DNA from: Symsagittifera roscoffensis
Taxonomy: Eukaryota; Xenacoelomorpha; Acoela; Convolutidae
Reading direction: 5' to 3'
Length of the DNA stretch: 64,000 nt
Assembly: GCF_963678635.1 (NCBI RefSeq)
Contig: NW_026971333.1
Span: 33,636 to 97,635, forward strand
Position numbers and translations under genes: made by a program. Shown piece by piece: positions 35,371 to 47,483 of this stretch. Position 1 is the first letter of the stretch; each line of letters starts with the position of its first letter. The notes under the pieces were generated by a model that saw only the letters and a list, made by a program, of their open reading frames with translations, did no database searches and had not been told where the DNA came from.

Positions 35371-36592
35371 AGAATGGGTACAACTAGATTTCCTAGAATG
35401 GTCCGTTATATCAGCCGATAAAGTTAAATTTTTCTCGCGTCTATGTCAAGATGGGCCCTTCCGTCATGCGACGGTACGAGCACAGGTTGGATAGTTAAAT
35501 TTTCAGATTCATGCACTTGGCGGATATTATGTGGCTGCAACAACTGTAGAGATTTGAAGAAACTAAACTTTAACAACTGAAACACGAACGTTGAACCTCA
35601 CAATCACTGGGTTTTATGCGAACCTTTGGATTAGTCCTAAATCCTTTGTTATTATTATTATTATTATTATAGGGCCGTACCAACGCTATAAAATACATGG
35701 CAAAATTTTATGAATAAATCAAATCGATTTTAATGCATCCAGATAATTGTCAATTAAAATCTACTCTCCTCGATTATAGCACAGATATAATTGTCTATGT
35801 TGGATGTATTTGTAAGTTTTTTGCACCCCCTAAGGCAGAGGATTGCGCTCCTCAGAAATGCAAAACTTATTTTTGTTCTTATAAAGTTTTTTGTGTCCGA
35901 GTATGATTCTTTCCGTCAATATGGTCTATGTCAATATGGTTGTTTTTTTATTGTTTTTTGAAGTAAGCGGGTATAATTGGTTTTTTATTTTAAATCGTTT
36001 TCAATCAATGAACATGGGTCTGGAAAACCTGATGTTTCAACTTTAAATCAGAGGAATCGAGTTTTGCGCGGTCGCAGCATACTTTTATGGACCAGCTTTG
36101 TTGTCTTTCAACGGATATCAACTAGTATATAGTACGTTCATTTTTAGTAAGTGAGTTTTGATTGAAAAGGTTTTTGGTTGATTATAGTGTTATAGTTCCG
36201 CAAACCATTTTTCTAATATTCATTTTAACTTCCTCGTGAAACGATAGAAATAGGTCTTATATTACTCCCAGGTATTTGACATAAGTTTTGGTCCAAATTG
36301 ATGACGTTTTGGTCCAAAGTAACTGCAAATTTTTGCCCCTGGTTTCGCGAATGTTTTCTGCTAAGTATGATAAGTTCCGTTTTTTTTAGTATTCAGTTGT
36401 AATGAAAGCCTCCAGAATTAAATGATAATTTTTGACAATTGTTTTGAAACTTCTGTAATGCAAAATCTGCGTTATGAAAGGTAGAGCAGTTTATTGCAAA
36501 AAGAGACTCAATGATTTCAATGAAACTCTTTTATCATTAAAAAACACTTCAGCAATAATATTATTTGACTGAAAAATGTTCTAGAACCTAGA
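35371..36592. other. Intergenic region upstream of Trabid
   Basis: AT-rich. A copy of the array junction sequence (CAGCCGATAAAGTTAAATTT) lies at about 35418-35450 and its echo TCTATGTCAATATGGT at about 35926. A (TTA)n microsatellite is at 35649-35671. No promoter element can be named with confidence. Confidence 0.4.
35649..35671. repeat. (TTA)n microsatellite
   Basis: Seven to eight uninterrupted TTA units. Confidence 0.9.
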
Positions 36593-38147
36593 ATGCTTCA
36601 AAGCGATGTCCTGAAAACCGATGAAGATTGTAACAAAGAATGCGTTAGCAAGAATGGGCTCTCATCGGATTCTGGGTTTCCAGAATCTGATCATAATGAA
36701 ACTAAGTTTGCACCGGAAGCCGCCGCCTCGGATGACGGCTCTTGGCCCTGTCCACGATGTACTTATCTAAACTATTCCAAGTCAAGCAGATGTTCGATGT
36801 GCAACTGTCAATTGGCACCTGAGGATGATAATCTCGGAAACACATTAAGCTCCCACGAGCCGGTACTGATTGATGAGCAGCCCGAAAGGAACGAGTTGGT
36901 GAGTAGGAACGATTCACCTCTGCCCTCGTCAAGCGCTGCACTGAATAACTTTCAATCCCTCATAGAAAAAGATACTACTGTGAGTCGAGAACAGCATAAT
37001 CACAGTGATTCGATTGCATGCAAAAGTTATGATAAAGAAGAGGCGCATAATACAGAACTGATTGAATCGGTTGCTAATTTTGCAGACTCTAAAGGTATCT
37101 GCTCTTCGGCCAGTGACGAAAATGAAGCAAACCAAGTTCCACATATCATTTTGAGTTCTAACCAAAAATGGTCCTGCCCTCGATGTACTTTTTACAACTG
37201 GCCCAAGAGCAAAGTTTGCGTTGTATGTCGAGCACCGCCAAATTGGACGAGTAAGAAAAGAAATCCTAGCGATGGAAACAGCAGCGACTCTTTCTCTAAA
37301 TCAAGGTCCCCGGAGATAGTTTCAAGCGATGATGGTAGTGGCGGATCTACGATATCACTCAGCGACACTAATTCAAAACAGGCTAAGAAAGGTTTGAAAC
37401 AGAAATGGCACTGCATTTGTTGCTCAAATGAGAATTCTTGGAAATCACAGAAGTGTGCTGCTTGTGGAAAGAAAAAAGTTTTGTCGATTCCTGACGAGCA
37501 GCTTGGCAGAGATGTACAAAAACAATCTCCACCTGTCACCGTGAATAGAAAATCCGGCAATAAGGCTAACAGCTCTAGGAGTAGAGAAGCTGTGTTTACG
37601 ATAGAAGAGAGAATGAAACGATTAAATATACGAAAGAAAAGTCCTGTTGACTCGAAACGGAAAGGTTTCTCAGGAACAGCGATGGACCAATCTGCTAAAG
37701 ATATTTGCGCATTTTCTTATCAGAAATACTTTCAGAGCAATAACCGTTTCTCCATTAGCAAACTTGACTGGATGTTTTTGCAAGCTTGTTGGGCTGTTTC
37801 AGCGGGTGCGATCGAGCCCGTGGAAGCTTACATCATTGCAGGTGGTGACAAGAAAAGAATACTAACTTCTTGTGAAGCAAATATTCTAGATCTTCCAGGA
37901 GTTGTCGAGCGGTTCAATCTTATGATGATCGCCTTACTGTTCAAGCGAACCCGTATTATTGAAATGCTGATGTCACAAGAAAAGCTTTCAAGCTTCAGCG
38001 CGCCAAGCAAGTATCCAGCATGTGTTGTCTCTGCAGACCTTACGAACAATATTTTGCGGACTATTGCCAATAATTTTGCAACAAAAAGTGCAGGATTCCG
38101 GTGTTATTTTCTTCAGGACAACGTCCAGACATATGGATTACCTGCAG
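36593..38147 (+). CDS. ZRANB1: Trabid exon 1: NZF fingers and AnkUBD
   Basis: Carries all three fingers with Cys at 53/56/67/70, 195/198/209/212 and 274/277/288/291. Fingers 1 and 2 keep the T-Y/F pair used for ubiquitin contact in NZF domains; finger 3 has S-N instead. Ends CCTGCAG|GTAATA, one base into a codon. Confidence 0.92.
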
Positions 38148-41100
38148 GTAATAAATATTGTTTTGCGTTATCTTGACATCATAGTGAAACAAGGATACCC
38201 TGTTCCTGTTTAAGTAGCGCAGAATACTCCGGCCGTATTCATTAAAAAAAAAACAATATAATTTTTCATTTTCCTGGCGTTTCTTTTTTGTGCGAATAGA
38301 GCTATAGGAATGCCTACAATTTTAATGACTTAAGCATAATCGACTAAAATTGTCTTCGACTAATAAAAGCAAGGATAGCCGGTTACTGTGCAAGTAGCAC
38401 AAAATGTTCGGACCATACTCCTAAAAAACAACGAAAAAGTTCTTTCAAAACGAAGAAGCTGAACAAAAATTAGAGGTTAAGCGTATTTGACAAACATAAT
38501 AATTTAAGCGAGTTGAAAAACAGTTTTTAAAGAAAAATGACCAGAAAAACGAAATATTTTTTTCAAAAAGGCGCTTAAAAAACTAACATTACTCGATTAA
38601 AACTAAGTTTTTACGTGTTAAATTAAGCTAATGTAAGCTTTTAAGCCAACTGGTTGAACCACGACTGTAAGAGCTTTAATATGATTTATCACTCAACTCT
38701 CTGAGATAATTATTTGTGGTAGCTTATTTTGCGTGGGAAACAAATAGAAAGGAAAGAAAGAACTAAAACACCCGAATGCAAAGTTCCTCCCGATTTCTCA
38801 AATGGTCGGAACAAAAAGTGAAAAAATGTGCTTCAGAAAAGTTGTGATAAAAACTTATTCTAATTTTTTTAAATTTGTTTTTGACTTTTGAACTTTGCGA
38901 TATGATAGGGTGTTGCAACCGGGTACTAGACATTTTCGCATGAATAACTTTGTTAACATGAATCATGTCATCTGTACTCTTCTAATGGTACCTTGTTTCA
39001 TAGTTAATTCAATTTTCTTAGCATTCCCGGCCCTTTTAACCTGGAGGTAGCAAATATGCCTGCGGCGCAAAATTGTTGTCTGCTTATCTTTTGTTGCTTT
39101 TTCAACTCTGTTGGCTATGTTTTAAGTTCAGATCATTTAATCTGTTGAAATGAATTTATAGAAAATTTGTTTGGATCAAAGTGTAATATCTTGAAATTGG
39201 TTTCGTGGTGAGGATATTCCCCTGGTTCTAAGTTTCGAAGTTTCAGCCATTCAGAAAGGAGTATTTCTTTCGAGTAGCGTTAAGCAATTTAAACCTCGTC
39301 AAATAGTCGGGTGGAGGCTTTTTAATGGGTGTTTATAGGCAAAATTTGTGTATATATTCAACTTGCTCCGTTTTGGAATTATTCACATTTTGATTGTGTA
39401 TGCGAGTTAAAACTTGGCCTCCATTTGAATTGAATTCGTGTAACTCTCGTCTCTGCATTGTTCAGAAATTCACAATCTGCCGAGAATAATTCAGAAGCAG
39501 CTGATGAATGAGATAGTCGACCAGTCTGTGAAGCGGGAACTGGAAATAGAGAATAGTGTCATAAATTGGAACAGAGAAGTGGCCGTGAAGCTGAAGAGCA
39601 AGTTGCGTCCCCTTTGGAACCGAACTGCCGGCGACTGTCTTCTGGACGCAGTTCTCCAAGCCACGTGGGGTGTGTTTGACACTCAGAATCTGTTAAGGAA
39701 GGCTCTAGCGGATAATCTCAAAGCGACTCCAGTGCCGCCGTCTGTTATGACTGCAAGTCAATCCAACTCCTCATCAATGGCCCATCAAAACTCGCTTCCA
39801 TCTGCCGGTGCTATGGCCACGAACATGACTCACAATATGGAGAACTTCCCTAGTCAATTTCAGAATAGCAGGTGAGTAAGGAAACAGGGAACTGTCTTTG
39901 TCAAAGTTACGACCCCTAACCTTAATCACGAGTTGACTTCCTATTTGCCATATCGTTTGACCGTTTTTTTGGAAACTTTTTCCTTTGTCGAAACCTACCC
40001 TGCCCAAGCTAATGTTAAAGTTTCATTAGGAAAATAGGCAAAAAGAATTTTTACTGCATAAGCAGTCTTAATTTCTTGTAGAAAACTAAATTTGGTTTTT
40101 AGCAAAAGTCCATTTTTTGAAAGTTTTTGTTGAAAATCTGAAATAAATGGTTCAATGCAAAAAACAGGTGATGGGAAAGTTCTCTGCTTAGCAGCTAAGC
40201 AAGCCCAACTGAGTGTTTTATAACAAACATTTTTTTTTGTTGGCTTAGTTGCCGATTCATAAGCTTTATTAAAATGCTTGTTCAGCATTGACTTTTTTCA
40301 GTCAATTTTCTAACAAATTGAGAGTTATGAAAATTTTGATATACTTCGTCTTTTTTTAAATTGCTAGAGCAATTTATTTGCCGTAAATAAACTAGATTTA
40401 TTTGCCGTAAATCTCTTTTGTAACAAATCTAGAAGTTGAAGTTGCTTGTTTTGTAAACCATAACTTCCAGACTCTTTTCCACTTGGTCTAGAGGTTACAG
40501 TTGCCTTTTCACCATGGGTTTTGAGTCCCAGTCCGATCTAGAGTTTTTCTATTTCAATGAAATTGAAAGTTATTTCCGGGACAAATTGAATATTTTGCTC
40601 ATATTATTTTGTCTGCTTGTATTTTTCGGCTTAGTTGCCATATCGCGGATTTTTTTTCGAGCCGTAGTTATTTTTTTTCTACTTGAAAGTGTTGTTGATA
40701 TACTCCTGTTGTTTGTAAATCTTATAACCCTTACTTAGTTTTCATTCCTTATTTTCTTTTTTTTTTCGCTAAGAAGATTTATTCAGTCTAAATGATTTCG
40801 GCTTATGTTTTATCGGCTCAGTCAATTTATTATGTGTCTGTCGAAGGGCAAAAACCGATTGTTGTCTTTCGTGGCAGCTTAATTTTCAAAGCATAGAGTT
40901 TTGTATGGCTCAATCTATTATTATAACTGACAGTCGTCCTGTTATTTTGTCAATACACAACTTGGGTTTTAAATAATTTTAATTTATTTTTTCGATTAAA
41001 TTTGTTATTTCGGCTTATGTTTTTATCGGTTTGGTCAAGTAATTTTTTGTCATTTCCACTAAAATTGATAATTATTATTTTTTGTAATTCAGGACAGTTG

Positions 41101-44100
41101 TGGTATATTTTGTTTTGATTTAGTTTATATTAGGCTTTTTTCGGTTTAGTTATTTCCGTCTCATATTCGTCAGCTTGCAATGCTGCGCTTGCATTGTATC
41201 GTAAGTGATGAGAAGCTCCGATACGCCTGTGTCTCAAACTGTTTTCGTCTTAGTTACTTTCGTCTGGCTTTTCTGTCGGCTAGCTTGCCTGGTATATTTG
41301 TGATGTATCCGAAATGGCGCGAAGCTCCGGTTTGCCTATGTTAGACATAGCAACCTTTTGAGAAAACGTTGTTCTAGGTCACTGTATCAGAGATGGCGAG
41401 AGCAAGAGATGCGCAATGCAGCAGATGCCGGCTTCTCTCTAGACGCCAAACAACTGGAAGAGGAGTGGCACACTCTGGTTCGGATAGCCGCACAGCCGGG
41501 ACAACCTCTGGAGCAGCTGCACATATTCGTGCTCGCTCACATTCTGAGAAGACCCATCATCGTGTATGGAGTGAAGATGGTCAAGTCATTCCGAGGCGAG
41601 GAGATATCCCCCGCCAAGTGAGTTCGCTCCTTCCTAATAACATCCGTCAGTTGACTGAAAAGAAATACCACGAAAAGAAAAATGATCTGTACCATTTCAA
41701 TGCTTTCGTTCTTTCAAAGAAGTTTTAGTATTTAGCATTTGTTTGTAGGAGCTGCAATGGTCTGAGCTAAATAGTATATAAGCGTTTATCATTGGTCGGT
41801 ATGACGTGCTTGTAGACCGATTTCTTAGTATCTCCGAAGATATGAGTAGAAAATGATACAGAAGTACGATTGGAATTAAATTTTATCAGGTTCGAGGGTG
41901 TATATTTGCCGCTACTGTGGGAGCCTTCGTTCTGCAATCGCAATCCCATATGTCTCAGCTACACACCTGGACATTTCTCTGCCCTCGTCACCTTAGAAAG
42001 CTCAAATGATGCCCAGTGCCACGGTAATACTAAATTTAAAAATTAGAAACTTGAACGTCAAAAAAGCTGTTGCTGCTTTGTTCTTGACTCGCAAATTCTC
42101 ATACATTCCTAATTGCTTCAAAATTTCAGAATACCTGAGAAAAAAGAAAAGTTTTGTCCGAGTACCAAAATTGGTTGGAGGGACTACGGAGTTAGTTTTT
42201 TTTCACACAAAAATCTATCACAAAAAAAACGTTCGAAGAGGTCGAGTGTTATAATCAAAGCCTTTTTAGTCATCATTAGAGCTGCAAAAAGTTCTTAAGC
42301 TTTTCAATAATGTAAGAGAAGGTGCGATCAACTGTTGCTGGTCGTGAGTTGTGGTCGTCTTATGGTCCAATTTTAAAAGTAGTGATCAGCTAAGTCTCTG
42401 ATTAGAGTAATGAAAGTTTTGAGTACTCTAATATATTTCATGGGGATTTTTTTTTCCAGAAAAAGTCTTAAAATTGCTTCAAGCAAACTCCAGTATCCAA
42501 ATGCAAAAGTGTAAAGGTCACGAAAAACGAGATCGACTTCTAATTTCGGAAATGAAAATTAGTCATTAGATTACCCATTGAAATAAAAATTTTACCTATT
42601 GATCCAATTTTCTCAAGTTGGGTTAATTTGATCAAAAAAGGGTCAAACCAGGTGCGGATTTAGGGGCCACCGCCAAAAGAAACAAATATTGGGAATTTTG
42701 AGTAACAAAGAACGATGATTACCCACATTTTTCATATGGTTTTGCGTTTCAGTGTGTGGGAGCAGTGGCACGATCACCAATGACTCAAATTCCCCTCAAC
42801 ATCGCTGTGCGAATGGCACCCCTTCCCATCCCCACTCTCATCCGCACCCGGCACAGCCGCCGCAGAAGTTTGAGAGTCCGAACTACTACCTGCCCCTGGT
42901 GGACTCGGACTTCGCTCAGTTGCCAGTTCACTTCCTCCTCAACTCAGAGGTAGCATTATCTTCTATTCGCTCACGTTTTTCAATTGAACCAGTGAGCTAG
43001 TCATCATTTTAAGAGTCGATGAATATAGTGAAGACTCGTATATACGACTTGATGATTTTTTGTTCAGGTAGTCTTAGTTTATTCACGCTCAAATTTGATT
43101 TTTCGCGGTTTGACTTGTGATTTCTTTTTAAGTTCAGTGCATTTCCTTTGTTAAAAGGAAGGCAAACTCCACTATCGAACAGCAAAATTTTAAAGGTCAC
43201 GAAAAACCTGATCAACTTCTAGTTTTGAAAATGGAAAAATTGAATTAATTTCTCAAATTGAGTTAATTTTATCTAAAAAGTGTCAATCATACATTTTCTT
43301 AAAATTCAAAGATTTTTGAAGTCATATATTTTTTGTTTTGAAATTGTGAGTAATGTTTTACTTGCGTTCCTTGACTCTTTTCCAACTGCCTGTTTGCTAT
43401 GTTCATTAACTTTCAATGAATGAAGTATCACGGTTTGACTTATGATTCCTATTCATGTTCAATTCAAACTCATACTGGTTGTTGACTCAGCTTTCTAGAC
43501 TTAGGTTGGTTTTATGAAAAAACTGTCTATCATAAGAGATAAATTTTTTCTTCAAAAGTTTGAAAGTTTTAAAAAAACTTAATCTATATTTTTTTCGGTT
43601 TTGTTCAGTCATTGACTCTGTTGTGCTACTTTCTGTTGCTTATGTTATCAAGATATTGAAAACATAAAAAGCGTTCAATTGCTTTAATTTGTTGCAATAT
43701 TTGCGATTGGTTCTGACGTGCAAAATTGAAAACTCAATCCAATACGTTTCTGAAAATGTGTTGTGTGTTTTTTTTGCAGGCTGGCCAGGAAGACATTCTG
43801 TTGAACCAGATGCTGGACTGCATAGTCACCCCTGGAGGGATTCTGGTGGCACGCTTTCTGGCTAACTGCTCCAACGGGGGAATCGGCGGCGGAGTAGGAG
43901 GAGGAGGAGGAGGTGCAGCACCCAACCCTCCCACTCATACTTCATGCACTCCCCCCCTCGCACACCCCGCCCCTCCCTCAACCACCCACCCCTTAGTACA
44001 AACGATGAATAATTTATGGCTGGACAGGTACAGGGTGCTGGCGAGTACGATGAACCAGTCGGAAGACGAGAGTGGCGACGAACTCATCGACGACAACAGA

Positions 44101-44136
44101 CGCAGCCGAGCACTTCTTACAACCACCATTCAGTGA
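36593..44136 (+). CDS. ZRANB1: Trabid/ZRANB1-type OTU deubiquitinase, six coding exons
   Basis: Ubiquitin-specific cysteine protease; in the family it binds and hydrolyses K29- and K33-linked (also K63) chains and acts in Wnt and immune signalling. Coding exons 36593-38147, 39466-39871, 41378-41617, 41890-42023, 42753-42949 and 43780-44136 join in phase to 962 codons. Domains: three NZF zinc fingers at residues 49-75, 192-215 and 271-295; AnkUBD-like helical region at about 390-465; OTU domain from about 520 with catalytic Cys576 in TAGDCLLD and His762 in PGHFSAL. The FVLAHILRRPIIVYGVK and GVYLPLLWE blocks are family hallmarks. Human TRABID is 708 aa; the extra length here is in low-complexity linkers. 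An in-frame TGA at 36566 precedes the ATG. The gene appears intact. Confidence 0.93.
39466..39871 (+). CDS. ZRANB1: Trabid exon 2: OTU start with catalytic Cys
   Basis: Acceptor TTGTTCAG at 39465, donor AG|GTGAGT after 39871. Contains NRTAGDCLLDAVLQATWG, the catalytic block. The last 40 residues are S/N/M-rich and form an insertion not present in the human protein. Confidence 0.92.
40477..40536 (+). pseudogene. tRNA-Glu(UUC)-like pseudogene or SINE head in Trabid intron 2
   Basis: TTGGTCTAGAGGTTA matches the A-box/D-arm of eukaryotic tRNA-Glu, CCTTTTCACC the anticodon arm with TTC, and GGTTTTGAGTCC an imperfect B-box. The variable region is missing and the acceptor ends do not pair, so it is not a functional tRNA. 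It may be the 5' head of a tRNA-derived SINE; the body was not identified. Confidence 0.5.
41378..41617 (+). CDS. ZRANB1: Trabid exon 3: OTU core
   Basis: Acceptor TTCTAG ending 41377, donor CCAA|GTGAGT. Encodes LEEEWHTLVRIAAQPG and HIFVLAHILRRPIIVYG, closely matching the family. Confidence 0.92.
41890..42023 (+). CDS. ZRANB1: Trabid exon 4: OTU with catalytic His
   Basis: Acceptor TTATCAG ending 41889; encodes GVYLPLLWE and SYTPGHFSALV. Donor ACG|GTAATA assigned because it keeps phase with exon 5. Confidence 0.88.
42753..42949 (+). CDS. ZRANB1: Trabid exon 5: linker and end of OTU fold
   Basis: Acceptor GCGTTTCAG ending 42752, donor TCAGAG|GTAGCA. A His/Pro-rich linker (PSHPHSHPHPAQPP) precedes YYLPLVDSD and VHFLLNSE, matching the family's F-L-P-L-V-D-S region. 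Confidence 0.88.
43780..44136 (+). CDS. ZRANB1: Trabid exon 6: C-terminal exon
   Basis: Acceptor TTTTTGCAG ending 43779. Encodes MLDCIVTPGGILVARF, a Gly-rich run, a Pro-rich run, WLDRYRVLA and an acidic tail; stop TGA at 44134-44136. The final 16 codons lie inside the first 8.9 kb duplication unit, so the duplication breakpoint (44088) cuts through this exon. Confidence 0.9.
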   Translation, partial: AGQEDILLNQMLDCIVTPGGILVARFLANCSNGGIGGGVGGGGGGAAPNPPTHTSCTPPLAHPAPPSTTHPLVQTMNNLWLDRYRVLASTMNQSEDESGDELIDDNRRSRALLTTTIQ

Positions 44137-45260
44137 TTTCCTACTACCCGCGGTCAATTGACATCCCGTTTACGTCAGAAAGACTAGTCAAAACTAAACC
44201 ACCCAAACTCAAAGCTCCTCAGAGCTTCAATATTAGTACTTTATAGTGTAAACTCCCGAAAAAACTTTGCCTAATTTTTGTTCAAAAGCATTCACTTCTC
44301 ACTCACGAAATTTCACCAAAATTATGCGAAATGATGAGTTTTTCATTTTTCTTCGATATTCTGATATTTTTGTTTGATACAAAACTTCTCGTCAGATCAG
44401 AGTTGTCAATGCGATTTCATTCTGTGAATTTTTTAGTTGTATAAAGGAAATGGTTAGAAGTGGTGCCCGTAGATACTAGTCTCTAAATTTATGTCATTTT
44501 GAGTAAATATTTATTCAGGATACTAGTAGTCAAAGTTCACATAATAACCGTAACTTATTCACATCATCAACAGTGAACAAAGTCATGTACATGAACAATG
44601 CTTACTTAATTTAGCCCCAAGGTCAGGATTCTTTTAAAGAGTAATACATCCGCCTATTTTTGGCGAGTTGTGATATTATATTGGAAAATCTCAGTTGATA
44701 GGTATTTTGACGAAATGACAAAACTATGACCATATTTATGTAGAAAGGTTATAAGTGCATTTGATACAAATGATTATCAATGTGTATTACGTGTACTGAC
44801 TGAGAGTTAAGTTAATAGTTGTGATATGTGAACAGAATTTACGTGACAAAATTAAAATTTGACCAATGTTCAAATATTCTGTTACCTAGATGTTCATGCG
44901 TTCACTGTTGATTTTGCATTTCTTCAACATTAATATGCAGATTGTTTTTCATGTCTTTTTGATGTTCTACCGTGGCGATGATAAATTGGATGAAGTTTAT
45001 ACGATGTATCCCGGATTAATTGCGCCATCATGATTTTATTAGGCACTGCATTGCATATCTCATCACTATATCTATATACTCCTCGGAAAAGCCTCGAGGT
45101 TTAGCAAAATACTCTCCTCCTTGACAATACTTATTGATAAATTAGCAGTTAGTGGATAGATGTTTCTAGACTAGATATACTTTAACTATAGAATATAATA
45201 CACTACTCTAATTACATTTCCAAATACTAAGCTTTGTGCAATAAGAAATAAATGCGTTTC
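44137..45260 (+). other. ZRANB1: Probable Trabid 3' untranslated region
   Basis: No coding sequence. The first clear AATAAA polyadenylation signal is at 45247-45252. The whole stretch is repeated in units 2 and 3, so reads from this UTR will map to three places. Confidence 0.4.
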
Positions 45261-47288
45261 ATTTGTTCACTGTTCTATTTTACTCGAAACTGCAGATAAA
45301 AATAACTCTTCTTTGATTAGTTTTTCTGCTACGTCAAGTAATGTCATGTAGTTTGGAACATAGAAAAGATATTTGAAATGAAATTACTGCGAGTTACGGT
45401 ACGAATCAGGTTTTAGAGGGCAGTTATTAAAGTTCAATGAACGTGGTGAAGACACTTGTACATCTCATTTTCAAATTTTTTTTCGTTTTCCCGTTACCCG
45501 TTGATCCAGTTCATACGCTTGCGATTAGTTTTTTTTTTGCGCAGATAACTAAGTCTAACAGTAATTGTATTTCAAATTTGTGTTTTCCTCAATCAATACA
45601 TGTTTTGAACATAGCTGCATTTTAAATACCCGTTCTAAACGAAAATTTTCAAATGCTGATTTTAATTATACCAAATCAGGTTTAGTATAAATCTGTTTTT
45701 TTTTTTTTCATTTTCGGACCACTTGCAGAGTGGGAAAAAACTATGGCATAAGGTCCTTCTTAAAAAAAAATTCCAGCTTATGCTGACTAAGTCAATAAAA
45801 TATGGTAGGCGGTCAAATGTGGTATTATATTAAAGAACTATTAGCCATGATTGGGATAATTAAGAACAAGAATTAATTGTCGAGAAAAACTGGTCTGAAT
45901 AATTTTGAGTTTCAGATTAACTTGCACGAATTCGATGTGAGGATGACCACTACTATTTTAACAATATTTCAATACTTAAACTTGAACGTCACTTAAGCGT
46001 TGTTTTCGTGCAATTTACACAGCGAACGGTTATTGTTGTTGTTCCGACCATCGAAATTGTGGAGCACCTTTGTATTCGGGTGTGTTTTAGTTTTTTCTCG
46101 CAAGATCAGGTAAAAGCAATTTCCAGAATGGGTTATGATATATATATTAAAGCCCTTTCAGTCGTGATTTGAACGACCTTTTTTTAAAAACTATTGTAGA
46201 CATTAGATGCAAAGTTTTTCTGTATTTTTTAACAGACAAAAAATAATGAGGCTACACATAGAAAATTAACTGAAAAATTCGAATTGGCCTTAAAAGAAAA
46301 CTTCCAGAGTGGTAATCGAATCATTAACTTGAAAGAAACTTTGGGCACTTCATGTACTTGCAAAAGAAAGTGTCTTGGAATGGGTATTAAATGTTTTTCA
46401 TAGACAAATTATCCAATTTTTGCAGTTTTAAAACCACCTGTTTGAAGCTCTACTTCCTGGGGTTGAGTACTGGCTGGACCTTGTTTTTTCATTAAGCAAG
46501 TGTTAAAACTTTTCTGCTCATTGGACTTAAGTATCAGTGATTGTCAAATTAATAACTATTCTGTTTTTTCTTTTGCAAAGATACGATTTTAACTCCAGCT
46601 GAAAATGTATTTTACCTTGTAATCATTGCATGTATAACGATCGGGTTTAGGAACTGAACCTTTTAATGAAGATTTTTTGAACTTTGATGTTTTTCAAAAA
46701 ACAATTTTTAGATTAGTTTCGGACTGATAAATTTTGTTAGGCGAACATATGAACGCATACAGTAAATTCGTAAGGCATTCTAATCAAAACATTGTAATAA
46801 TTTTATCGTTTTTAAACAAACTTTAAATTGAACTTGTTTTTTAGTTTCGGCTTGATATTGGTCGCTTTTTCTCCTAAGGGTATCAGATTTGTACCTTATA
46901 TGATTTCGGAAAAAAATGTCGTGGGTAGTAAGCTTCTTTCAACCAAATTAAATTTAAAATCAACATCTTACGGTTTCTCTTGAAAATCCTACAGAAATTG
47001 TACAAATACGTGTGCAATTTATTGAATGTGAAATTTTTCAAAAAGCTCGTAAAATGGTGGCTCCTGTAAACACCCGTTTTTTAAATTTGTCGAAGCGAGT
47101 GTCTTCTAATCGCGAGTTCTTTTTTCGCGTAACATTTTTACAAATGGGCCTCGGAGTGGTTAATTTTTTCTTAACCGGTTAACCGATCTCAAATTAACCG
47201 GTTAATTCTGAAGAAAACGTTTTTGGCAAAAATGATTGAATTTTATACAGAATAGTCATGAAATTACATAAAAATTCACATTATACGA

Positions 47289-47483
47289 TTAACTAACCTT
47301 GCTCGCATAATACAGAAGCGCCCCGTTGCCTCCAGACAGGGTGAAGGACTTCCGACATATCTGACACAGCCGATTTGTCGTTGACTTTAATGAAATATTT
47401 CCACACCCAACGACATTTTTATCGCGTTCAGAAAAATGCTTGAAAACGCGTTCAGAAAAATGATTGAAGAATTTGAGTTGCAT
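47289..47483 (-). pseudogene. BED-type zinc-finger exon remnant, repeat a
   Basis: 64 codons: two F-x-H-F-S-E-R motifs, then CQICRKSFTLSGGNGALLYYASK, followed by a splice-donor-like AAG|GTTAGT. Spacing fits a BED finger (aromatic pair, C-x2-C, S-G-G-N/T before the final helix), as in hAT transposases, but the final His positions are Y/A, so zinc binding is doubtful. No downstream transposase found. Confidence 0.4.

Larger units (their letters stand above)
26780..35400 (+). mobile_element. Decayed UE copy with internal 1.73 kb tandem array
   Basis: Collinear with UE from ORF1 about residue 165 to just past the ORF2 stop (to about 35360). All frames are broken. The middle is amplified: the block beginning SSELDLFLDE recurs at 27369, 29103, 30831 and 32561. 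Within each period the EGAARITKQ segment occurs twice, so the unit has a composite structure (ORF1 end, ORF2 start, middle of ORF2, ORF1 end, ORF2 start). The last repeat runs out at about 34650 into single-copy UE sequence (SLPWSAVFLRYFE). Copies differ by scattered substitutions and small indels. Confidence 0.7.

Noticed and set aside
43684..43934. Pro-rich minus-strand ORFs opposite Trabid exon 6
   Set aside because: Shadows of the Gly-rich and Pro-rich coding runs of Trabid.
45437..45625. 62-codon ORF repeated in units 2 and 3
   Set aside because: AT-rich with T-runs; its conservation only reflects the 8.9 kb duplication.
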